Origin: Alteromonadaceae bacterium M269
Lineage (GTDB): Bacteria > Pseudomonadota > Gammaproteobacteria > Enterobacterales > Alteromonadaceae
Direction of reading: 5' to 3'
Length of the DNA stretch: 64,000 nt
NCBI GenBank assembly: GCA_004353515.1
Contig: SMNZ01000001.1
Coordinates: forward strand, 992,001 to 1,056,000
The notes below the pieces were generated by a model, which had not been told where the DNA came from, ran no database searches, and saw only the letters and a program-made list of their open reading frames with translations. Of this stretch, positions 21,101-28,920 are shown one piece after another (within the stretch, counting starts at the first letter, position 1; every line of letters starts with the position of its first letter). The position numbers were made by a program, and so were the translations under genes.

Positions 21101-22727
21101 CCATATCAAGACGCCATAGTTTACCTATCTCTGCAATTAACAAACTATTGGGGAATACAGCTTCATCAATAAAAAGAAACTCAATTAAAGAAGGGTTTAT
21201 CCGCCCCTCGATAGATTCGACTTGTCCTATATACTTAGCCTTTGAATCGTAGCTGAAGATGCCATCTTCATTGACAAACCAGAGTACGCCTTGACTATCC
21301 TTAGCAGCTCCCCATAACGGCTCCATTAAAACGTCACTTTCAGCATTAGTTGGAATTAACTGTTTCGTTTCTGAATTAAACTTAGATAACCCTGTCGCTG
21401 TTATCAACCAAAGTTCATTGTCACTTGCAGGGATTATTTGATTAATACTAGAAGACGAATATGGCGCTTTTAAATCATCTGAAACTAAGAACGGCTGCGA
21501 TTCACCAGAAACCAAACTATAAAGATTCAGACCATTGTTGGTTCCCACCCATAATTCGTTTTGTTTTTGTTGGTATAAACTCCACACATTATTGTCGCTG
21601 AAGCTTTTTTGTCCGTTACTGGTGTTGATAACATTAGTGAAGTACGTCGATTTTGGCGACCAATGTAAAACGCCATCAAATTGACTCCCTAGCCATAAAT
21701 TTCCGTGGCTATCCTTAACGATATCGACTATGTCATCGTCGGTTAATAACAAACGACTGTCGGTTAATTTGAGCACGTGCTGTAATTGGTCATCTGTAGG
21801 AGCGTAGCTATACAAGCCTCGGTTTGTTCCTATGAAATAGTCGCTATTTGATCCCTTAACGATTTGCCAAATATTCAACGACTTAATTCTAACCTCGCCT
21901 GAGGCTCTATTAATCTGACCAAGAATGTAGGCTTTCACCTGATCAAATCGCATGGAATAAAGTCCCTCAACCGTTCCAATCCATAAATTGTTGTCTTGGT
22001 CGACATCAAGGTACTTCACATTGCGATTATCAATAGACGCAGCTTGTTCCCCTAAAAAATTGAGCTCTACTTGTCTGTTAGAAACTAAGTCGACACCTAT
22101 CAAGCCTGATGTCGTAGCAACTAACAAAACGTGCTCATCAACCCAGATATGCCTAATTGACTGCTCATCAATAATGGCAGTATCGTCCAATTCGTAGCGA
22201 ACATCTGCACTCAAATCATCGGGGTTAACCGCAATAACCTGTTCATTTAGTGCAATCCAAATCCTTCCCGCCCCATCTTCAACAAAGTGGCTCGCATACT
22301 GGTACCAATCTGGCTGAAATTTGAAACGCCAATCTCCAACGAGCTTCACTAAGGACGTTTCGATATCAAGTAACGCAACACCTCCAGTTCCGGTGCCAAT
22401 CCAAATATTACTTTGACTATCCTGAAAGAGTGAGTAGATAGGGATTTCTTGCAGTGCACCATCCAATCCATCAATAGAACTGGTTCGATAGCCGTCGTAA
22501 CGATTTAAACCTGTTTCAGTTCCAATCCACAAAAATCCCTGATCGTCCATCAACAAAGCATTGACGGTGTCTTGAGAAAGACCGTTTAGCGTAGAGACTT
22601 GATTAAGTTTAGGTTCTGCAAGCAATGGGGTTGCTACAACCTCAACGGTAGATAACCCCCAAAGAGAGACACAAATTAAAAATTTAACGGACAAATAAAA
22701 ACGGTTCAAAGACATCCTCAATTGCAT
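18159..22727 (-). CDS. Periplasmic beta-propeller sensor with PAS, GGDEF and EAL domains
   Basis: This very large inner-membrane sensor has a signal peptide and a periplasmic part of two seven-bladed, Reg_prop-type propellers with many WIGT/LWIA-type repeats (to about residue 700). A Y_Y_Y-like domain, one membrane segment (about 799-817), PAS segments (about 850-1090), GGDEF (about 1174) and EAL (about 1265-1510) follow. GGDEF is intact, with the inhibitory motif RRDD before it. The EAL motif reads ELL, but its catalytic glutamate and DDFGTG, ITES and AEGIE are kept. Such propellers are often linked to sugar or polymer sensing; here that is inference. The frame continues to a TTG at 22763, but the ATG at 22727 has AAAGG upstream and leads straight into the signal peptide. 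It lies 87 bp after upp. Confidence 0.92.
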   Translation of the reverse strand: MQLRMSLNRFYLSVKFLICVSLWGLSTVEVVATPLLAEPKLNQVSTLNGLSQDTVNALLMDDQGFLWIGTETGLNRYDGYRTSSIDGLDGALQEIPIYSLFQDSQSNIWIGTGTGGVALLDIETSLVKLVGDWRFKFQPDWYQYASHFVEDGAGRIWIALNEQVIAVNPDDLSADVRYELDDTAIIDEQSIRHIWVDEHVLLVATTSGLIGVDLVSNRQVELNFLGEQAASIDNRNVKYLDVDQDNNLWIGTVEGLYSMRFDQVKAYILGQINRASGEVRIKSLNIWQIVKGSNSDYFIGTNRGLYSYAPTDDQLQHVLKLTDSRLLLTDDDIVDIVKDSHGNLWLGSQFDGVLHWSPKSTYFTNVINTSNGQKSFSDNNVWSLYQQKQNELWVGTNNGLNLYSLVSGESQPFLVSDDLKAPYSSSSINQIIPASDNELWLITATGLSKFNSETKQLIPTNAESDVLMEPLWGAAKDSQGVLWFVNEDGIFSYDSKAKYIGQVESIEGRINPSLIEFLFIDEAVFPNSLLIAEIGKLWRLDMESKELSVVHQLPKQGLQHFSAVDSFVRDDNGILWIAYPGFGLFGLDAQTLEQKYHYDRRNLLTNNSIYGLQKDSDGNIWMSSHQGLLKFYPDNKHIQQFSYAEGVAASEFNQGAYTRLRDGRMVYGSQKGITLFNPADLSYAQAKNFKVSITSLNVASSPMAMPLRNLEGQSIELEQFDVGISIGFSTLAYVHQKSTQYEYKLTGDREQSFPTIRDPQVSFPQLEPGNYTFSVSAFDPISGVQSEAAEIYIKVNYVWWASPQAYIIYALILLSILAYWWYRGKQHSLSILAAHKEVLKGKERLSLALTASNSNIWEWDAQKRKFYAPRINDELGYSYPDSEMTLDEHLTLIHPNDKAVYESTWSNFVTEPGVGLDIVFRMKAKDGHWHWFRDLGRSVGEVRSIDQLVVSGTYNNITENVANIEKARLFGEAFKHTRDWVVIFDENRKPVATNQAFCDVFNVDDSKDLEEQIIRIFDIGTESEPRFWENLAYLNKVHHWKDEEQLTIKKGRKRDVLIEMTFIPSTKLHGESDYCLLIMSDVSEQKEAESQLKYMANFDNLTHLPNRTLLLDRVKHAIDHAVQQNTNVGLFFIDLDRFKQVNDSLGHDAGDKLLKIIAQRLTRLLRRDDTVARLGGDEFVVMREEVEHPDKLSAVAQEIIGVIEAPIRLGNQTVSVSSSIGIAVFPSDATDSEELLRNADVAMYHAKEAGRNNFQYFTQRMNEQAQARLVLENQLKKTHQRKGFKNYYQPIVSLSEARLKGFELLMRWPTDEGMVPPDIFIPIAEELGVIEDMTWDALERALPLLKQWNQVDSDIYLSVNLSARHFEGRIPITDIVSLLERHDLDVSTLRFEITESALMRDYERSLKYIERMREYGFIIALDDFGTGYSSLKYLKEFPIQVLKVDKSFVDDIGKNKNNEALILTTLRMAESLDMYCVAEGIEDQNQINFFKKHGCDLLQGYFFSKPLPDEETLDLIKKSWLI

Positions 22728-22814
22728 CACGCCTTTGTTAGGGACTATGTGAGCTTTTATCAAATAGTTTTATGAGTACAATTTATACTTGATAATTCGC
22801 CAAGGTATTTCTTC

Positions 22815-23444
22815 CTAGCGAGTTCCAAATATCTTATCTCCTGCATCTCCAAGCCCAGGTAATATATAGCCTTTGTCATTGAGTTTTTCATCAATAGCAG
22901 CTGTATAAATATCGACATCTGGATGCTTAGCAACAACCGCTTCAATTCCCTCAGGAGCAGCAACTAAGAATAGCCCCATGATATGCTGACATCCCTTTTG
23001 TTTTAGCAAGTCAATCGTTGCGATCAGCGTTCCGCCGGTTGCTAACATTGGATCAACAATTAACGCAGTTCTTTGTTCAACGTCTTTAACGACTTTATCG
23101 AAATAAGCAACAGGCTGTAGAGTTTCCTCATCACGATATAAGCCAACAACACCGATTTTAGCGTTAGGAATAAGCTGCATAACACCATCTAACATCCCTA
23201 AACCTGCTCTAAGAATAGGTACGACTGTTATCTTTTTACCTTTTATTTTTTGAATAGATATTGGTTCACCAGTCCAACCTTTAATTTCCACAGTTTCCGT
23301 TTGTAAATCTCGGGTCGCTTCATAAGTCAGCAAGTTACCAACTTCGCTGGCTAACTCTCTAAAGTTTTTACTGCTAATTCCATCAGCGCGCATCAAACCG
23401 ATTTTATGCTGAATCAACGGATGGAGAATTTCTTTGATAGCCAT
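22815..23444 (-). CDS. upp: Uracil phosphoribosyltransferase
   Basis: Upp salvages uracil by converting it with PRPP to UMP in the cytoplasm. The 209-residue product is family length. It has the PRPP-binding loop [10 protein letters not shown] (about 130-139), PILRAGLGM (about 76-84) and the C-terminal uracil-binding [13 protein letters not shown]. It starts eight bases after the PLP-enzyme stop, so the two genes are co-transcribed with the acyltransferase gene upstream. No uracil permease gene is adjacent. Confidence 0.97.
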   Translation of the reverse strand: MAIKEILHPLIQHKIGLMRADGISSKNFRELASEVGNLLTYEATRDLQTETVEIKGWTGEPISIQKIKGKKITVVPILRAGLGMLDGVMQLIPNAKIGVVGLYRDEETLQPVAYFDKVVKDVEQRTALIVDPMLATGGTLIATIDLLKQKGCQHIMGLFLVAAPEGIEAVVAKHPDVDIYTAAIDEKLNDKGYILPGLGDAGDKIFGTR

Positions 23445-23452
23445 AAGTTTTG

Positions 23453-24691
23453 CTATACCTTTTCAAGCGCTTGAGTTAGATCGTAGATAAGATCTTCGGA
23501 ATTTTCTATACCAATAGAGAAACGTATCATATTGTCGTTAATGCCCATTTGGGCCCTCTTTTCAGGTCCGTTCTCATAGAAGATAGTGTGTGCAACAGGT
23601 AACGCCAGCGTGCGAGTATCTCCTAGGTGTGTGGCTTTTATGATCAATGACAACGCATTGAGAAAATCGAAGCAATCGCATTCAGGTTTTAAGTCAATGC
23701 TTAAGATACCGCCAAAATCGGAGAAATGTGTTTGTGCTAAGTCATGTTGTGGATGTGAAGCCAACCCTGGGTAATAAACCTTTTCAACTTTATCGTGTTG
23801 CTCAAGAAAATTGGCCAGAACCATTGCATTCTCGCAAGTCTTCTTCATTCTTAATTCAAGCGTTTCCATACCTACGGAGACCATGTGTGCAGACTGAGGC
23901 GATAAGGTTGCTCCCATGTCTCGCAAACCTTTTTTCTTAACCTGGGTCACCCCCCATTGGTCAACAGGAGCTGTTTTATAGAAATCGGAAATATTGGCAT
24001 AAGAAGACCAGTCATAAATGCCCGTATCAATAACGAAACCGCCTAGAACATTACCATGGCCGCCGTAATACTTGGTTAGAGAGCCAACCAACAATGACGC
24101 TTTGATCTGACTTCCCGTAAACAAGCAACTTGGTGTCATGGTATTATCAACGATATAAAGCAATCCACGTGACTGGCAAAGTTCTCCTATGCGCGCAAGG
24201 TCAGCAACTTGAGTGACAGGGTTAGCAATAGTTTCTAAATAAACAACTTTGGTTTCTTCTGAAATCGCGCGCTCGACCTCACTTACATCAGTAACATCAA
24301 CCAAGCAGACACGAATCCCTAAATCTTCGATGGTTTCTGCCAAACTCGCCGAATTACCGAACAAGTATTGACTCATAATAATGTGATCACCCGCTTTCAG
24401 CAGACTCAAAAGTGTTGAGCTTATTGCCGCCATACCGGTAGAAAAAACTAACGCGCCAGTGCCACCTTCGATATTGGCCAGCATGTTCTGCAAAGCTGCG
24501 TTTGAAGTTGATGAAGAGCGAGAGTAAACATGCCCGACTTTACGGCCTTGAAATACATCAACTAAGTCATTCACATCTTCATATTCAAACAAAACTGAGT
24601 TTGTCGTTGCTTGATGGACTGCACCATCTTGAGGCTTGTTTAATAACCTATCAGCGTGAACCAAACGCGTTGTGAAACCCTTAGTTGTCAA
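23453..24691 (-). CDS. Cys/Met metabolism PLP enzyme, cystathionine gamma-synthase type
   Basis: The 412-residue product belongs to the trans-sulfuration fold (cystathionine synthases and lyases, O-acylhomoserine sulfhydrylases, methionine gamma-lyase). Family marks are [15 protein letters not shown] near residue 55, TGMAAISS (about 85-92), DNTMTPSC (about 182-189), the PLP lysine in [11 protein letters not shown] (about 209) and [11 protein letters not shown] near the end. The exact reaction cannot be told from sequence by eye. The start codon is TTG, with GGAG seven bases upstream. It overlaps the acyltransferase gene by 11 bp and lies 8 bp before upp, so the three form an operon. Confidence 0.88.
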   Translation of the reverse strand: MTTKGFTTRLVHADRLLNKPQDGAVHQATTNSVLFEYEDVNDLVDVFQGRKVGHVYSRSSSTSNAALQNMLANIEGGTGALVFSTGMAAISSTLLSLLKAGDHIIMSQYLFGNSASLAETIEDLGIRVCLVDVTDVSEVERAISEETKVVYLETIANPVTQVADLARIGELCQSRGLLYIVDNTMTPSCLFTGSQIKASLLVGSLTKYYGGHGNVLGGFVIDTGIYDWSSYANISDFYKTAPVDQWGVTQVKKKGLRDMGATLSPQSAHMVSVGMETLELRMKKTCENAMVLANFLEQHDKVEKVYYPGLASHPQHDLAQTHFSDFGGILSIDLKPECDCFDFLNALSLIIKATHLGDTRTLALPVAHTIFYENGPEKRAQMGINDNMIRFSIGIENSEDLIYDLTQALEKV

Positions 24692-25331
24692 CTTTTTTCT
24701 CCGTTTTGTTATGAGTTAAGTAAATCTCTGGAATATAAAATGATTCTGGATACTTGGCACTGACGTTGCTGAAAAACCGATAGATTTTTTCCATGGCAAC
24801 TTCAATATCATCCCCGACAGAAACCAAGGGGCCAATCTTAATCTTTTTGACTTGATAATCGAACCCGACCAGTAGGACGGGCACCCTGGCATGACGAGCT
24901 ATTTGCACAAAACCAGTTTTCCACTGATCAATTCTCTTTCGCGTGCCTTCGGGGCTCAAGCAAAGAACTAACTCGTTTTGCTTTGCAAATATCTCCGTCA
25001 ATTGGTTAACGACACCATGAGCTTTGGAGCGTTCGACTGGAATACCGCCCCAATATCGGAGAAGTTTGCCGATTATCGGAACAAAAATAGTGTGTTTGCC
25101 TAAAAACTGGATTTTCAATTTAAAACAAAACTTAACTGCTAACCCAATAAAGAAATCCCAGTTCGACGTATGAGGAGCCACGGCAATAATCATTTTCGAA
25201 CAATTTGGAAACTCGCCGCTAAAGCACCATCCGGTAGATTTCAAGAAGCGTTTACCTAACCAATGCGTGAACCTTCCACCATCTCTTGGCACTTTTGCCC
25301 CTAACTCCGGAACTTTAAACATCTCTTTCAT
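24681..25331 (-). CDS. 1-acyl-glycerol-3-phosphate acyltransferase-like protein
   Basis: This 216-residue PlsC-fold protein has the catalytic HX4D motif HTSNWD (about 53-58), the substrate-binding motif SPEGTRKR (about 124-131) and a conserved GFVQIARHARVPVLLVG stretch. It probably transfers an acyl chain to a lysophospholipid or glycerophosphate at the membrane. It is close in sequence to the small acyltransferases annotated as glycerol acyltransferase. The predicted start has AGGAAGTGGA directly before the ATG. It is the first gene of the acyltransferase, PLP enzyme, upp operon, and there is no obvious metabolic link between the three. Confidence 0.85.
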   Translation of the reverse strand: MKEMFKVPELGAKVPRDGGRFTHWLGKRFLKSTGWCFSGEFPNCSKMIIAVAPHTSNWDFFIGLAVKFCFKLKIQFLGKHTIFVPIIGKLLRYWGGIPVERSKAHGVVNQLTEIFAKQNELVLCLSPEGTRKRIDQWKTGFVQIARHARVPVLLVGFDYQVKKIKIGPLVSVGDDIEVAMEKIYRFFSNVSAKYPESFYIPEIYLTHNKTEKKVDN

Positions 25332-25635
25332 TCCACTTCCTACATCAAAATTGCTGAAATAGATTAGGGGCCGTTACCCATTCGACAAACCCGATAATAG
25401 GCCTACTACTCCCTCACATCGAGTCACAAGATAAAACAACGGATAATCACCGATTTAAGTTTTATTGTCGAGTCTGTAACTTAATGACCACTATAAGGTT
25501 CTTATACCATTCAATAGTTTGTTATAGTAGAAACAGACCCAATTTGGAGTGTATTTCACATCAATTGGTCATTTGTCAGTCAAAGAAAATCGTGCTCGCT
25601 ATTGTTTTATTTGATGTATTAGGAAACATAATATT
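25332..25635. other. Gene-free 304-bp divergent region
   Basis: This gap separates the minus-strand acyltransferase gene from the plus-strand protease gene and must hold both promoters. The leader of the protease has AGGAAACATAATATT before its TTG start. CCAATT (25539-25544) and AATTGG (25564-25569) are inverted across 19 bases. No RNA gene, repeat or coding stretch is visible. Confidence 0.5.
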
Positions 25636-26904
25636 TTGAGATCCCAAGTCACCTTTATTAGTTATCTATTCTGTTTGCTTGCCATCAGTTTAACGTCACA
25701 CGCTAGACAGCAAGCCCAAAGTTTGTTCCAACAATATGAATCCTCACTCTATCAAATTCGCATTATCGACATTGAGTCAGGTAATAAAAGTGCTATTGGA
25801 TCGGGTTTTCAAATTGATGATGCAGGAACTATAGCCACTAACTATCATGTCATTTCACAATACATTTTTCACCCCGACAAATATCGTATTGAATATGAAA
25901 ATACGGCGGGTCAAACTGGGTTATTGTCACTGATTAAGTTCGACCTCATTAATGATCTCGCCATTGTTAAGCAGAATGATGGATACACAAACTATTTAAC
26001 ACTCGCACAAGCATTGCCCCGGCAAGGCGACGATATCTATTCTCTCGGTAACCCTCATGATTTAGGCATGATAGTCGTTCCCGGGACATTCAATGGCATC
26101 AAGAAAAACAGCTTTTATCAGCGCATTCACTTCACCGGCTCAATCAATCCAGGTATGAGCGGTGGACCTGTCCTAAGCGACCAAGGTGAAATCATTGGTG
26201 TCAATGTTGCTACCGCGGGAAATCAAATAGGGTTTCTTATTCCTCTTCCTAGATTAAGCAATCTCATTTCACGAGACGCTTCTAGTGAAGAAGAAATGCA
26301 GCAGTATAAATTACATATACAACATCAACTTCATGCTAATCAGGAAGAGCTCGTCAACAAAATGCTATCAACTAACTGGCCACAAGTTGAGTTAGGTGAA
26401 GCAAGGGTTCCAGGCCAGGTCTCCGATATTTTATCCTGCTGGGGTGGCTCAAATAATAATGATCAAAAGCGTTTATTTTCGTCCATTAAGCAACGCTGTA
26501 ATATGGGTGAACAAGTATTTGTACACCAGAACTTTTTCAGTGGTGAAGTAGAAATGGAGTTCGAGTTACTAGGTTCTATAAACGTTAGCCAACAACGCTT
26601 TTATAACCTTCTTCAACAAGCTATTAATTCCGCTGAAGCACCAAACAGAGCCAGTAAATTAGATGTCTCGAACTTCCGATGTCGCCATGGCGGCTTTGAA
26701 AACCAACATTCGTCTATGCAGAAAGCAGCATTCTGTACCAGAGCGTACAGAGAGTTCGAAGGACTATATGATGTTTTGTATATTGCTTCTACAGTTGATG
26801 AAAACAATCAGGCGTTAATTAGCCATTTTACGCTCGCAGGCGTTAGCCAGGAATCTTCTCTCAAGTTTGCGAAGAAATTCATGGAGTCGACGTCATGGCA
26901 ATAA
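25636..26904 (+). CDS. Secreted trypsin-like serine protease
   Basis: The 422-residue product has a signal peptide (about 1-23) and a chymotrypsin-fold protease domain (about 35-210). The HtrA-like triad is His71 (ATNYHVIS), Asp107 (INDLAIVK) and Ser175 (GMSGGPVL). There is no PDZ domain. Instead there is an unrecognised C-terminal domain (about 215-422) with four cysteines (268, 288, 349 and 367) that could form two disulfides in the periplasm. The start is a TTG with AGGA 11 bases upstream, because no in-frame ATG precedes the signal peptide. It overlaps the FHA gene by 10 bp. Role inferred as periplasmic proteolysis linked to the membrane FHA protein; the substrate is unknown. Confidence 0.9.
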   Translation: MRSQVTFISYLFCLLAISLTSHARQQAQSLFQQYESSLYQIRIIDIESGNKSAIGSGFQIDDAGTIATNYHVISQYIFHPDKYRIEYENTAGQTGLLSLIKFDLINDLAIVKQNDGYTNYLTLAQALPRQGDDIYSLGNPHDLGMIVVPGTFNGIKKNSFYQRIHFTGSINPGMSGGPVLSDQGEIIGVNVATAGNQIGFLIPLPRLSNLISRDASSEEEMQQYKLHIQHQLHANQEELVNKMLSTNWPQVELGEARVPGQVSDILSCWGGSNNNDQKRLFSSIKQRCNMGEQVFVHQNFFSGEVEMEFELLGSINVSQQRFYNLLQQAINSAEAPNRASKLDVSNFRCRHGGFENQHSSMQKAAFCTRAYREFEGLYDVLYIASTVDENNQALISHFTLAGVSQESSLKFAKKFMESTSWQ

Positions 26905-27848
26905 TCGTTGAGCTGTTAACTGGAAACCGTGTTGCTAAGCATTATGTCATTGATAAATTGCCTGCTACTGTGGGTAGAAGCTATCAGTGCGATATCCATA
27001 TAGATGATGCTTACGTTGACCCTGAACATTTGGCTTTCTCTGAGGGAGAAGATGGATCAATCACTATCGCGGATTTAGGCTCTCGCAACGGAAGTAAAGT
27101 TAATGGTGATAAAATTGAGCAAGCTGAGTTAAATGACAACGATAAAGTCACTATTGGAAAGTCAGAGCTAAGGGTTTTCTCAGCCGATAAAGAACTAGCC
27201 CCTGCTCTCCCATTAAGCGCACTTGATGAAAAATTAAGTATTTTAGGCACCATCAAAGCAGCCTCTATTTTATGTGTCTTGTATTGCTGTTTGTATATCA
27301 GTCAGATTTACTTAACGAGCTTTGTAGAATTCAAACTGAGCAACCATATTAGTGGTATTGTCAGAGCATTATTAACCCTTTCAGTTTGGCCACTTTTCTT
27401 TGCTCTTTTATCTCGTATTAACAAATATGAAAGCCGGTTAAGCTCTCAATATTCGCTCATCTGGATATTCGCTATTTTATCAATGGCTTTAGGTGTATTT
27501 GGACGTATTATTGAATTCAATTTCGAATCCAGTGAAGTCTGGTTTTGGCTCCAACAGATACTTAAGTTAAGTCTATTTGGTGCGTTAGCATGGCTTAGTT
27601 TGTTAATCGCTTTTCATCAGTCGCACAAACGAAGAACGCGTATTGCCATTGCAATGACAGTGGTTGTTGGGCTTGCAGGTTATGGTTTAATTGCAGTCAA
27701 AGACGATAAATTTAGTTTTAAACCTCGTTATAAAATGGCTCTTATGCCACCTCAATATCAATTTAACCAATTCCAAGATGTCGACCAGTTCCTCGACAAA
27801 ACGGACGGTTTATTTATCCAAGCTAATAAGGACAAAGACTCCCAGTAA
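26895..27848 (+). CDS. Membrane protein with N-terminal FHA domain
   Basis: The 317-residue product has a cytoplasmic FHA domain (about 1-100) with the binding marks GRS (27-29), His45 in DPEHLAF and GSRNG (62-66), which normally read phosphothreonine peptides. Five hydrophobic segments follow (about 115-140, 152-175, 185-207, 212-240 and 250-272). A polar C-terminal tail of about 45 residues would then lie in the periplasm. It overlaps the protease gene by 10 bp and the next gene by one base (TAATG), so all three are translated together. This suggests that a cytoplasmic phospho-signal controls the exported protease; that is inference. No kinase gene is nearby. Confidence 0.88.
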   Translation: MAIIVELLTGNRVAKHYVIDKLPATVGRSYQCDIHIDDAYVDPEHLAFSEGEDGSITIADLGSRNGSKVNGDKIEQAELNDNDKVTIGKSELRVFSADKELAPALPLSALDEKLSILGTIKAASILCVLYCCLYISQIYLTSFVEFKLSNHISGIVRALLTLSVWPLFFALLSRINKYESRLSSQYSLIWIFAILSMALGVFGRIIEFNFESSEVWFWLQQILKLSLFGALAWLSLLIAFHQSHKRRTRIAIAMTVVVGLAGYGLIAVKDDKFSFKPRYKMALMPPQYQFNQFQDVDQFLDKTDGLFIQANKDKDSQ

Positions 27849-28615
27849 TGTGTATTTTATTTATAGCTGTTGAAGAACACGAAGATTATCCTCTCATCAT
27901 CGCCGCGAATAGAGACGAATTCTTTAATCGCGAGACACAGACATCGCACTTCTGGTCAGAAAGAAAAGACTTACTGGCGGGAAAAGACATGCAGGCTGGC
28001 GGAACCTGGATGGGCGTCAACACCAGCGGCCATATCTCTGCCTTAACGAATATTCGAAACCCGAGCAAGCTCAAATCCGATGCGCAATCTAGAGGTGAGC
28101 TGGCACTGAACTACTTAAACGATAAGCCAACAAAAGAAGATTACCTGAGAGAGTTGCACGATAGTCAACACAACTACAATGGTTACAATCTATTATTTGG
28201 ACATTGGAAAAATCTTTGGGTTTACAACAACCATAACGACCAATGTCAGGTTCTGACTAAAGGTTTTCATGGATTATCTAACGCAGATTTAAACAGTCCA
28301 TGGCCTAAGATCAATAAAGGCGTCGCTAACCTCCAAGATTATTGCCACAGCAAAGGCCATCTAAAGGATAACGTGTTGTTCGATCTGCTTATGGATGACA
28401 GCCTTGCGGAAGATCATTTACTTCCTATTACTGGCGCTCCCGTTGAGTGGGAAAAGAAGTTGTCTTCAATATTTATCAGAGGAGAAGACTATGGAACCCG
28501 TTCATCAACCTTGTTATTAGTTGATAATGACAACAACCTGCATTGGCATGAAAAAACCTTTGATAACAATGCCGTGTGTACCGGTGAATTTGAAGTCAAC
28601 TTTACGCTTGAATAA
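27848..28615 (+). CDS. NRDE/TANGO2-family protein
   Basis: The 255-residue product begins MCILF and carries the family motif AANRDEFFNR (19-28), then GGTWMGVNTSGHIS (about 51-64) and the C-terminal TRSSTLLLVD segment. Length and motifs place it in the NRDE/TANGO2 family, whose role in bacteria is poorly known. A cysteine-2 nucleophile after removal of Met is suggested by the N-terminal-nucleophile-like start; this is inference. Eukaryotic TANGO2 is linked to heme and lipid homeostasis. It is coupled to the FHA gene by a TAATG overlap, and a terminator hairpin follows its stop. Confidence 0.9.
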   Translation: MCILFIAVEEHEDYPLIIAANRDEFFNRETQTSHFWSERKDLLAGKDMQAGGTWMGVNTSGHISALTNIRNPSKLKSDAQSRGELALNYLNDKPTKEDYLRELHDSQHNYNGYNLLFGHWKNLWVYNNHNDQCQVLTKGFHGLSNADLNSPWPKINKGVANLQDYCHSKGHLKDNVLFDLLMDDSLAEDHLLPITGAPVEWEKKLSSIFIRGEDYGTRSSTLLLVDNDNNLHWHEKTFDNNAVCTGEFEVNFTLE

Positions 28616-28620
28616 CTTAT

Positions 28621-28645
28621 GAGAGGGCTTGCCCTCTCTTCTCGT
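28621..28645 (+). terminator. Terminator of the protease-FHA-NRDE operon
   Basis: GAGAGGGC (28621-28628) and GCCCTCTC (28631-28638) form an eight-pair GC-rich stem with a TT loop, followed by TTCTCGTTT, a weak but present T-rich tail. It lies six bases after the stop of the NRDE gene. Confidence 0.75.
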
Positions 28646-28847
28646 TTAATTCTTCGGGAATTGCCCATTAAACTGTATTTTTACAGCTAAAACATGCCTC
28701 TCAACAAAACAATATTCCTCTAAAGAGCCTCTACTTTTATCAAAGACCAATCGACCTAAACAAAGTCATGGCATAGACAGTTGTTATTCGATCAAAAATT
28801 CGATTTTTTAGCTCGAAATGTGACTACATTTTATGTTACTAATAGCT

Positions 28848-28860
28848 CGCTCTCAGAGCG
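28848..28860. promoter_or_regulatory. Short palindrome ahead of the aminotransferase
   Basis: CGCTCT (28848-28853) and AGAGCG (28855-28860) are perfect inverted arms around a single C, about 60 bp before the aminotransferase ATG. This placement would suit an operator for a local regulator, but no known box is recognised. Chance cannot be excluded. Confidence 0.3.
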
Positions 28861-28920
28861 ACACACCACTCTGGTTTAACACACTCTAAATACAAACGCA
28901 TTTTATAACGAAGGCTAACT

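Larger units (their letters stand above)
28616..28920. other. Gene-free 305-bp leader region with a terminator
   Basis: It starts with the terminator of the NRDE operon and then carries the promoter region of the aminotransferase. CTGTA/TACAG around a TTTT core is near 28670, and a 13-bp palindrome CGCTCT-C-AGAGCG lies at 28848-28860, about 60 bp before the start codon. ATAACGAAGG before the start is the ribosome binding site. Nothing else is visible. Confidence 0.5.

Noticed and set aside
28668-28685. LexA-box-like CTGT-ATTTTT-ACAG upstream of the aminotransferase
   Set aside because: The spacer has six bases; gammaproteobacterial LexA boxes of the CTGT-N8-ACAG type need eight. The gene is not an SOS gene either.
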